From Alteriqipengyuania bathyomarina_B (lineage in GTDB: Bacteria; Pseudomonadota; Alphaproteobacteria; Sphingomonadales; Sphingomonadaceae), in NCBI RefSeq assembly GCF_038594605.1, contig NZ_JBCFZM010000001.1, forward strand, positions 248,001 to 312,000: a stretch of 64,000 nt of DNA. Direction: 5' to 3'. The position numbers were made by a program, and so were the translations under genes. Of the stretch, positions 57,977-64,000 are shown in pieces (the first letter of the stretch is position 1; each line of letters opens with the position of its first letter). The notes under the pieces were generated by a model, which saw only the letters and a program-made list of their open reading frames with translations, was not told where the DNA came from and ran no database searches.

Positions 57977-58399
57977 CTACTGCGCCACCGGCACCTCTGT
58001 GATCACCGCCACCGGGCGGTCGCCGCAGGAAATCATGATCTCGCGGATTTGCGAATAGGGAGTCGGTTCGGCGTAGCGGACCTCGGTCGAGGTGATGACC
58101 TGCGTCGTCATGCCGTCGGGCGGGGTGGCTTCGAGCTGGAAGCGCAAGCCGGGCGGCTGCATGCGGTCGGCGGGGCCTCCCACGAGTTCCACCGTATAGC
58201 CGGGCGTGGGCATGTCGACCGTGCCCTGGATATGCAGCGTCGGTTTTGAACCGGGGCCGGGCATCGCGCTGATCCATGCCTGCCAGCCGCGGCTGACATT
58301 GGGGCAGGTGGCCGACCCCTCGTTGGGGACGGTGACACACCCGCTCAGCGCAAGGCAGGCGGCAATGGCAAGAAACGGGGCGGGGGTGGCGCAACGCAT
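57977..58399 (-). CDS. Small lipoprotein, function unknown
   Basis: This 140-residue protein has a signal with a lipobox ending at Cys21 (LALSGC). The body contains a CPNVSRGWQAWISAMPGPG segment and beta-rich strands (TLHIQGTVDMPTPGYTVELV), with EIMISCGDRPVAVITEVPVA at the end. Two cysteines in the mature part could form a disulfide. No family is recognised. It is 43 bases after era and could be in its operon. Confidence 0.72.
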   Translation of the reverse strand: MRCATPAPFLAIAACLALSGCVTVPNEGSATCPNVSRGWQAWISAMPGPGSKPTLHIQGTVDMPTPGYTVELVGGPADRMQPPGLRFQLEATPPDGMTTQVITSTEVRYAEPTPYSQIREIMISCGDRPVAVITEVPVAQ

Positions 58400-58441
58400 A
58401 AGAAGTCTCCGGGGGGTTGGATTTGCCGAAATGTAGGCCCG

Positions 58442-59386
58442 TCACTTCGTCCAGTCGAGGCCCATTTCCTCGAACATTTCCTTGTCGTCGGCCCAGTTTT
58501 CGGTCGCTTTGACATGCAGGAACAGGTGGACCTTGCGGCCCAGCAGCTCGCTCAGTTCCTCGCGCGCTGCCTGCCCGATCGACTTGATCATCTTGCCGCC
58601 CTTGCCAAGCACGATCATCCGCTGGTTGTCGCGTGCGACGATGATCTGCTGGTGAATCTCGACGCTGCCATCCTTGCGCTCGATATATTTCTCGGGCCGC
58701 ACCATGGAATCGTAGGGCAGTTCCTCGTGCAACTGGCGGTAGAGCTGCTCGCGCGTGATCTCGGTCGCGAGCAGGCGTTCGGATGCGTCGGAGACCTGGT
58801 CTTCGGGGTACATCCACACGCCTTCGGGCATCAACTGCACCAGCGCGTCCTTCAGTTCCACCACGCCATCGCCGGTCAGCGCGGAGATGAAGTAGATTTC
58901 GCTGAACTCGACCTTGGCCGAAAGCTCTTCCGCCAGCGCCAGCAGCGGTTCCTTCTTGGCCTTGTCGACCTTGTTGAGGACGAGGATCTTTTTCTCGGGC
59001 CGCTCGGCCAGCTGTTCCAGCAGCGGCTCCAGCTCGTGGCGCCGCTGCTTGATCGGATCGACCAGCAGCAGCACGGCATCCGCGCTTTGCGCGCCTTCCC
59101 ACGCCGCGCTCACCATCGCGCGGTCGAGCCGCCGACGCGGCGCGAAGATGCCTGGCGTGTCGACCAGGATGATCTGCGTGTTCGCATCATCGCTTTCATG
59201 CAGTGCGATGCCCAGCATGCGGGCGCGGGTGGTCTGCGCCTTGGCGCTGACGATCGCGACCTTCTGGCCCACCAGCGCGTTGACCAGCGTCGACTTGCCC
59301 GCATTGGGCGCGCCCAGCACGGCAACGACGCCGCATTTTTGCTTATCACTGCCGCTTGTGGCGGGTGTCTCGGTCCTGTCTGTCAT
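58442..59386 (-). CDS. era: GTPase Era
   Basis: This 314-residue ribosome-associated GTPase has the G domain (GAPNAGKSTLVNALVGQKVA, QTTRARMLGIA, VDTPGIFAPRRRLDRA, NKVDKAKKEPLL) and a C-terminal KH domain (IVARDNQRMIVLGKGGKMIK). It binds 16S rRNA and acts in 30S assembly. It is downstream of rnc by 45 bases on the same strand, the standard lepB-rnc-era order. Length is normal. Confidence 0.97.
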   Translation of the reverse strand: MTDRTETPATSGSDKQKCGVVAVLGAPNAGKSTLVNALVGQKVAIVSAKAQTTRARMLGIALHESDDANTQIILVDTPGIFAPRRRLDRAMVSAAWEGAQSADAVLLLVDPIKQRRHELEPLLEQLAERPEKKILVLNKVDKAKKEPLLALAEELSAKVEFSEIYFISALTGDGVVELKDALVQLMPEGVWMYPEDQVSDASERLLATEITREQLYRQLHEELPYDSMVRPEKYIERKDGSVEIHQQIIVARDNQRMIVLGKGGKMIKSIGQAAREELSELLGRKVHLFLHVKATENWADDKEMFEEMGLDWTK

Positions 59387-59431
59387 ATCCCGCTCGTCCT
59401 GAGCCTGTCGAAGGGCGAGCGCAAGCGCACA

Positions 59432-60103
59432 CTAACCATACTGCTCCATAAACGCTTTCGCGGCGGCCGTCTCGGCCTCCTGCTTGCTGCTGGCGGTCGC
59501 CTCTGCCTCGCCGACCTTGTTGACCGAGACGCGCACGGTGAAGCGCGCGTTGTGATCGGGGCCGGACCGGTCGACCAGAGCATATTCTGGTGGCCGCCGG
59601 CGATTGCCCGCCGCCCATTCCTGCAACGCGGACTTGGGATGCTTCGCGCGGCCGGCATCGCCTTCCACATCGTCGGCCCAAAGCTCGTGGATCAGCGTCC
59701 GCGCGCTTTCGAACCCGGCTTCGCGCATCTGCGCGCCGAGCAGCGATTCCATAACGTCGCCGAGGATATTGTCGCTATCCGCCGCGCCATCGTCGCGCGC
59801 CTGCCGCCCCAGCCGCACATGATCGGGCACGCCGATCTTGCGCGCCACGCGGGCACAGGCGCCCTTGCTGACGAGCGCGTTGAGCCGCTGCGCCAGCTTG
59901 CCCTCGGCGTCGGCGTGCTGGGTGTCGAACAGCCATTCCGCAATGGCGAGGCCCAGCACCCGGTCGCCGAGAAATTCCAGCCGCTGGTAATCGCGTTTCT
60001 CGCCGAGGCTGCCGTGCGTCAGCGCCTCGGTCCACAGCTCGGCATCGCGGGCGGCGAAGCCCCGTTCGTTCAGCCAGTCTCTGGTGGCAGCCCAGTCGCT
60101 CAC
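59432..60103 (-). CDS. rnc: Ribonuclease III
   Basis: This 223-residue double-strand RNA endonuclease has the signature YQRLEFLGDRVLGLAIAEWL with the catalytic acidic residues, NILGDVMESLLGAQMREAGF as second metal-binding part, and a C-terminal dsRBD (KSALQEWAAGNRRRPPEYAL, ASSKQEAETAAAKAFMEQ). The start is a GTG whose bases overlap the lepB stop (GTGA). It processes rRNA and regulatory RNAs. Confidence 0.96.
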   Translation of the reverse strand: MSDWAATRDWLNERGFAARDAELWTEALTHGSLGEKRDYQRLEFLGDRVLGLAIAEWLFDTQHADAEGKLAQRLNALVSKGACARVARKIGVPDHVRLGRQARDDGAADSDNILGDVMESLLGAQMREAGFESARTLIHELWADDVEGDAGRAKHPKSALQEWAAGNRRRPPEYALVDRSGPDHNARFTVRVSVNKVGEAEATASSKQEAETAAAKAFMEQYG

Positions 60104-60939
60104 AGGCTTTCTCCCATCCGGTCGCGCCGCCAGCCGGTGAACCAGGTGCCGGGATTGCGCAAGTCGCCCGATCCGTCGTTCGACCACAACACCGCGCCCG
60201 CCTGGCCAACGAGCAAATCCTGCGGGACGAAGCCGACGCCGCCGCCGGGCAGGGCGGGGAAGCGGCTGTCCATCGAGTTGTCGCGATTGTCGCCCAGCAG
60301 GAACAACTTGCCTTCGGGCACGGTGCGCGGGCCCCAGTTATCCTGCGGCGTTTTGCCGAAATTGAACACTTCGTAGCTGATCCCGGAGGGCAGGTATTCG
60401 CGATTGCGGGTGTAGCGGCAGTCGGCCCTGTCGCCAGCAGGCCGCATCTCCTCGCGCCCGCCCCACGCGCATGGCAGGTTGGGGCTGACGGGCACGATCG
60501 CATCGTCGGTGCCCGCCTGGCTCAGGATCTGGCCGTTGAGGATCACATATCCATCGCGCAGCTCCACCTCGTCGCCCGGCAGGCCGATCACGCGCTTGAC
60601 GTAATCGACATGGTCCACCGGATGCTTGAAGATCACGATATCGCCTCGCTGCGGCTGCGCGGGGAACCAGCGGCCCGGTATCAGCGGAAGGTCGAATGGC
60701 AGCGAATTGCTGGAATAGCCATAGGGCCATTTCTTCGCGGCGATTGTATCGCCCGGCATCAGGCGCGGCATCATGCTTTCACTCGGGATCGTGAACAGCG
60801 AGACCCCGAAGGTGCGAATGGCGAGCGCGGTCAGCGCGACGAGCAGCACCATCGTCAGCAGCCCGGCCAGCCCGCCACCGCGCGCATCGTCGCCAGCCTT
60901 GCCCGGCATGTCCGCTTCGCCCTTTTCATCCATCGGCAT
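60100..60939 (-). CDS. lepB: Signal peptidase I
   Basis: This 279-residue inner membrane protease has one N-terminal helix (GLLTMVLLVALTALAIRTFG), the catalytic serine in TIPSESMMPRLMPGD, the lysine in YVKRVIGLPGDEVELRDGY and the box E GDNRDNSMDSRF. It cleaves signal peptides of exported proteins. The chosen ATG has AGGTG upstream; a second ATG two codons later is possible. Much longer in-frame readings run into pgi on the other strand and are spurious. Confidence 0.96.
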   Translation of the reverse strand: MPMDEKGEADMPGKAGDDARGGGLAGLLTMVLLVALTALAIRTFGVSLFTIPSESMMPRLMPGDTIAAKKWPYGYSSNSLPFDLPLIPGRWFPAQPQRGDIVIFKHPVDHVDYVKRVIGLPGDEVELRDGYVILNGQILSQAGTDDAIVPVSPNLPCAWGGREEMRPAGDRADCRYTRNREYLPSGISYEVFNFGKTPQDNWGPRTVPEGKLFLLGDNRDNSMDSRFPALPGGGVGFVPQDLLVGQAGAVLWSNDGSGDLRNPGTWFTGWRRDRMGESL

Positions 60940-60985
60940 TGCACCTAGGCGCTGGCAGCAGGCAGGCAACAGGATTTTTTGCGAT

Positions 60986-62527
60986 ATGAGCGATAGCAAG
61001 ACGGCAGCTTGGCAGCGGATCGAGGGCTCGCCTCGGGAGAGCCTGACCGCCCTGTTCGGCGGCGACGAAAACCGGGTGGAACGCCTATCGGGCCGGATCG
61101 GCTGGGGAGCGGGCGAGGACGCCGCCGGCATCCGCTTCGACTGGTCCAAGACGCACCTGACCGACGATTTGCTCGGCGCATTCGAGGAACTGGCACAGGC
61201 AAGCGATTTCGAGGCCAGGCGTGCCGCGCTGTTCGCGGGAGAGGCGATCAACGTAACAGAAGGCCGCGCGGCGGAGCATACCGCGCAGCGCGGCTCCGGC
61301 AGCGAGGCGAGTGTCGAGGAAGCGCAGGCGCTGCTCGCGCGGATGCAGATGCTGGTCGAGGCGATCCGCGAAGGCGCGCTGGGCGATGTGAACCATCTGA
61401 TCCACATCGGCATTGGCGGCTCCGCGCTCGGCCCCGCGCTGGCGATCGACGCGCTTACCCGCGACCTGTCTTACGTCGATTGCCATGTCGTTTCGAATAT
61501 CGACGGTGTCGCGCTGGAACAGGCATTTGCGACGTGCGACCCGGCGACCACGCTGGTCGCGGTCGCATCGAAGACCTTCACCACGATCGAGACGCTCACC
61601 AATGCCGACAGCGCAATGCGCTGGCTGAGCGAAAACGGCGTGTCGGACCCGCATGGCCGCGTGATCGCGCTGACCGCCAATCCCGAAGGCGCGGTGGAAT
61701 GGGGCGTGGACGAGACGCGCGTGCTGCCGTTCATGGAATCGGTCGGCGGGCGCTACTCGCTGTGGTCGAGCATCGGTTTCCCGGTCGCGCTGGCCGCCGG
61801 GTGGGACGAATTCGCCGCCATGCTCGAAGGTGCGGCGGCGGTCGACGCGCATTTCCGCGACACCGATGGGCGCGACAACCTGTGCCTGCGCGCGGCCTTT
61901 GCGGACCAATACTATGCCCGCGTGCGCGGATGCCAGACGCGCGCCGTGTTCGCCTATGACGAGCGGCTCTCTCTGTTCCCCGACTATCTCCAGCAGCTGG
62001 AAATGGAGAGCAACGGCAAGCGCGTCACGTCGGCAGGCGAGCCGGTCGACGGGCCCACGGCCCCGATCACCTGGGGCGGGGTGGGCACCGACGCGCAGCA
62101 CGCGGTGTTCCAGCTGTTGCATCAAGGGACGCATCTGGTGCCGGTCGACTTCATCGCGAGCATCGCACCCGGCGATGCGCTCGATCCCGCGCACCACCGC
62201 ATCCTGCTGACCAACTGCTTCGCCCAAGGCGCGGCATTGATGGCGGGCGGCAACATGAGCGCCGACGGGAAAGACCCGGCACGCCAGTTCCCCGGCGACC
62301 GCCCGAGCGCCACGATGCTGTGCGACGATCTCGATGCTGCGACCCTGGGCGCGCTGATCGCCTTCCACGAACACCGCACCTTCGCCAATGCCGTGCTGAT
62401 GGGCATCAACCCGTTCGACCAGTTCGGTGTCGAGCTGGGCAAGAAGATGGCGAAAGATATCGACGGGGGCGACGCGGAGTTCGATGCGAGTACCACCGCG
62501 CTGTTGGCGGCAAGCGGGTTGGGGTGA
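60986..62527 (+). CDS. pgi: Glucose-6-phosphate isomerase
   Basis: This 513-residue enzyme interconverts glucose-6-phosphate and fructose-6-phosphate. It shows the sugar-phosphate SIS folds with IHIGIGGSALGPALAIDAL, VASKTFTTIETLTNADSAM, GGRYSLWSSIGFPVAL and the C-terminal MGINPFDQFGVELGKKMA. It is intact to its stop. The last 22 codons are mirrored by a decayed copy at 63,499-63,573. It diverges from lepB with a 46-base gap. Confidence 0.96.
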   Translation: MSDSKTAAWQRIEGSPRESLTALFGGDENRVERLSGRIGWGAGEDAAGIRFDWSKTHLTDDLLGAFEELAQASDFEARRAALFAGEAINVTEGRAAEHTAQRGSGSEASVEEAQALLARMQMLVEAIREGALGDVNHLIHIGIGGSALGPALAIDALTRDLSYVDCHVVSNIDGVALEQAFATCDPATTLVAVASKTFTTIETLTNADSAMRWLSENGVSDPHGRVIALTANPEGAVEWGVDETRVLPFMESVGGRYSLWSSIGFPVALAAGWDEFAAMLEGAAAVDAHFRDTDGRDNLCLRAAFADQYYARVRGCQTRAVFAYDERLSLFPDYLQQLEMESNGKRVTSAGEPVDGPTAPITWGGVGTDAQHAVFQLLHQGTHLVPVDFIASIAPGDALDPAHHRILLTNCFAQGAALMAGGNMSADGKDPARQFPGDRPSATMLCDDLDAATLGALIAFHEHRTFANAVLMGINPFDQFGVELGKKMAKDIDGGDAEFDASTTALLAASGLG

Positions 62528-62637
62528 CGGCGGCCCGGATGGATGATCCTTCTGCATTAACGAATGTAAGATTCTGAAAGGTTTGCCGACCCACGCGTTG
62601 GTCAGGCTGATCCGAAGGAACAAAGAAGGATGATCCG

Positions 62638-63267
62638 ATGAAGCATCGCATTGCGATAACCGCCATGATGACCAGCGCCGCGCTGGCGCTCACCGCCTGC
62701 GGTTCGGAGGACGTCGAAAACACGCCGGTCGACGATATCGACGAGATCGTGGACGCCGATAACAACCAGACTGCCGACGACGCCTATCCGGTGGGCGACA
62801 CCCTCGACGAAGATCAGCAGGCGCGGTTCGACGCGATGGACCGCCAGGCGGTCAGCGACGAATACGACACGAACCGCGACGCGATGAATGACGAGATGGA
62901 CTCGAACGAAGGCGCGATGGGCAGCGATACCATGGCGGGTGGCGCTTCGGAGGACGGTTCGTCCGGCACCGGCGGCGACGGCATGACCGGCGGCAGCGGC
63001 GGCGAGTCGATGATGCCGCGCAGCCAGATGGACTTCGCCTATCTCGACCGGAACGACGACGGGCAACTGTCGGTCGCGGAATATGCGATATGGGCGCTGC
63101 CGACCGATCCGAGCGAGCCTGAGCCCAACGATGCCAAGGCGCCCTACCTGACGCAAAGCCAGATCAATGAAGCGGGCGAGACCTTCTTCTACTTCGACGA
63201 GGATGGCGACAGCTATCTTTCGCAGGCCGAATTCCAGGCGGCGCGCAATTCGGCACGCACGCCGTAA
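62638..63267 (+). CDS. EF-hand lipoprotein
   Basis: This 209-residue lipoprotein has a signal with a lipobox ending at Cys21 (ALTAC). It has a long acidic, Asp/Gly/Ser-rich low-complexity region, then two EF-hand loops, DRNDDGQLSVAE and DEDGDSYLSQAE, in the last 80 residues. It probably binds calcium outside the cytoplasm; the role is unknown. The ATG follows GAAGGATG. The gene lies between intact pgi and a decayed pgi 3' copy, so it may be part of an inserted segment. Confidence 0.82.
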   Translation: MKHRIAITAMMTSAALALTACGSEDVENTPVDDIDEIVDADNNQTADDAYPVGDTLDEDQQARFDAMDRQAVSDEYDTNRDAMNDEMDSNEGAMGSDTMAGGASEDGSSGTGGDGMTGGSGGESMMPRSQMDFAYLDRNDDGQLSVAEYAIWALPTDPSEPEPNDAKAPYLTQSQINEAGETFFYFDEDGDSYLSQAEFQAARNSARTP

Positions 63268-63334
63268 GCGGGCAAGGACGAGCTTCCCCTCCCGAGGATG
63301 CGGCTCCGGCCGGTATCGCCGGGAAACTCAGGGC

Positions 63335-63356
63335 GCAGGGGCTTTTCGGCTCCTGC
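63335..63356 (+). terminator. Terminator of the EF-hand gene
   Basis: GCAGGGGC and GCTCCTGC form an eight-base stem with one G-T pair around the loop TTTTCG, 68 bases after the stop codon, followed by ACCCTTTGCGTTT. The T-rich tail is imperfect. The rest of the 302-base gap up to the last gene holds nothing else recognisable except the decayed pgi end. Confidence 0.6.
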
Positions 63357-63498
63357 ACCCTTTGCGTTTGGCTACGTCTCTCTAATCATGTTGCACGCGT
63401 TGGTGGTGCGTGACCCGCTTTCATCGCGGTGCTAGGCCCCTTCGCCGAATAATGGTTTGCGCCGCGATCACCCCGGGGGCGATGCGGTCCGAACGACG

Positions 63499-63573
63499 AA
63501 GATCGATGGCGGCGATGCGGAGTTCGATGCGAGCGCCGTGGTGCTGCTGCAAGCTGCGGGGTTGAGCGAATGA
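63499..63573 (+). pseudogene. Decayed duplicate of the 3' end of pgi
   Basis: The 24 codons before the TGA read KIDGGDAEFDASAVVLL then QAAGLSE. The end of the intact pgi reads DIDGGDAEFDASTTALL then AASGLG. Eleven residues are identical (IDGGDAEFDAS), and the 20-base core differs at one position. No start codon or upstream pgi sequence is attached, so it is a remnant of a second pgi copy. Its stop overlaps the start of the following hydrolase gene as ATGA, which is how a coupled gene would be arranged. Confidence 0.8.
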
Positions 63574-64000
63574 TCCGTTTCCTGACCGCCCTTTGCGGGG
63601 CCTGTTCTCTGATGGCCTGCGTCCCCGGTGTGGCGCAGCAGGCCCCGCCGGACATGGCGACTCAGGCGCAGGAAGCGCCCCAGCGCATCCTGTTCGTCGG
63701 CAACAGCTTCACCATGGGCGCGAATTCGGCCGTGCTGCGCTATCGGCCCGACAGCGTGGAAGATATCAATGGCGAGGGCGTCGGTGGCATCCCCGCGCTG
63801 TTTGCCAGATTCGCCGAGCAGGCCGGACTGGACTGGACGGTTGCCCACGAGACGCGCGGAGGGACGACGCTCGACTTCCATCTCAACCAACGGCGCGAGG
63901 CGATCGACCGCCCGTGGGACGTGGTGGTGATGCAGCAATTTTCGGTCCTCAACCCCCAGAAACCCGGCGATCCGGGCGACACTGTGCGCGACGCGCCCGC
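63570..64000 (+). CDS. SGNH/DUF4886-type hydrolase, N-terminal part (cut by right edge)
   Basis: Only the first 143 codons are present; the frame is open to the edge. A signal peptide (MIRFLTALCGACSLMACVPG, possibly with a lipobox Cys) precedes the SGNH block I RILFVGNSFTMG around residue 40. The later segment WDVVVMQQFSVLNPQKPGD corresponds to block III-like sequence. The catalytic His/Asp block would lie beyond the window. It would be an exported esterase or sialate-type hydrolase. The start overlaps the stop of the decayed pgi end (ATGA). Confidence 0.75.
   Translation, partial: MIRFLTALCGACSLMACVPGVAQQAPPDMATQAQEAPQRILFVGNSFTMGANSAVLRYRPDSVEDINGEGVGGIPALFARFAEQAGLDWTVAHETRGGTTLDFHLNQRREAIDRPWDVVVMQQFSVLNPQKPGDPGDTVRDAP

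Noticed and set aside
58514..60376. 620-residue plus-strand reading frame
   Set aside because: It is antisense to era, rnc and part of lepB, three conserved genes in standard order.
61085..62623. 512-residue minus-strand reading frame
   Set aside because: It is antisense to pgi, which is intact and recognisable throughout.
1..64000. CRISPR arrays, tRNA or rRNA genes and insertion sequences
   Set aside because: No regular spaced repeats, cloverleaf-type segments, rRNA core sequence or transposase motif was noticed on either strand. A tRNA search program would be needed to exclude a missed tRNA.

Overview
The window looks like a chromosomal segment of an alphaproteobacterium of the order Sphingomonadales, most likely an Erythrobacter-type organism. 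It is GC-rich throughout. It carries the C4-pathway 5-aminolevulinate synthase typical of Alphaproteobacteria. It has a LOV-HTH regulator of the same 222-residue length and flavin-cysteine position (Cys75) as EL222 of Erythrobacter litoralis, a carboxynorspermidine-type polyamine route, and a candidate alphaproteobacterial speF leader RNA. I saw no tRNA, rRNA, CRISPR array, integrase or transposase.

Bases 1 to about 26,200 form one large exopolysaccharide locus. It holds the start of a sulfotransferase (cut by the left edge), a Wzx-type flippase, three glycosyltransferases, two O-antigen-ligase/polymerase-like proteins, a Wza-type export lipoprotein, a fused Wzz/BY-kinase, a nucleotide-sugar dehydrogenase, a complete dTDP-rhamnose set (rfbA-rfbC-rfbB-rfbD), PAPS synthesis and PAP recycling genes (cysD, cysNC, cysQ with a DUF2061 membrane protein between the last two), and a WbaP-type initiating sugar transferase. 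Sulfotransferase plus PAPS supply suggests a sulfated polysaccharide. Inside this locus sit two coupled genes that look like the head-spike base and head-spike fibre of the Rhodobacter gene transfer agent (Rcc01079/Rcc01080 families), with no other phage gene in view. This is the most unusual feature of the window.

Bases 26,300 to 34,500 hold general metabolism: a CitE-like lyase, an enoyl-CoA hydratase, a protein tyrosine phosphatase, thioredoxin reductase, two tandem MAPEG proteins, the betaine-lipid pair btaA-btaB and a threonine dehydratase-like enzyme. A 24-base intergenic sequence occurs twice, identically, in this part. Bases 34,600 to 42,600 hold a dispersed polyamine set (carboxynorspermidine dehydrogenase, carboxynorspermidine decarboxylase, ornithine decarboxylase behind a structured leader), interleaved with a macro-domain protein, an S41 peptidase, a beta-lactamase-fold hydrolase and a YbjN protein.

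Bases 42,500 to 54,900 are rich in regulation and envelope functions: a WYL regulator divergent from a glutathione S-transferase, the LOV-LuxR protein, a nitroreductase, a SleB-type cell wall hydrolase, a TbpB-like lipoprotein, hemA behind a Fur-box-like palindrome, murI, an unusual LuxR-type HTH protein with a membrane segment and two EF-hands, plsY and dprA. Bases 55,000 to 64,000 hold conserved housekeeping genes (topA, era, rnc, lepB, pgi), an EF-hand lipoprotein, a decayed copy of the 3' end of pgi, and the start of an SGNH-type hydrolase cut by the right edge. Most operons use ATGA, GTGA or TGATG stop/start overlaps, so start codons could often be fixed from the neighbouring gene.
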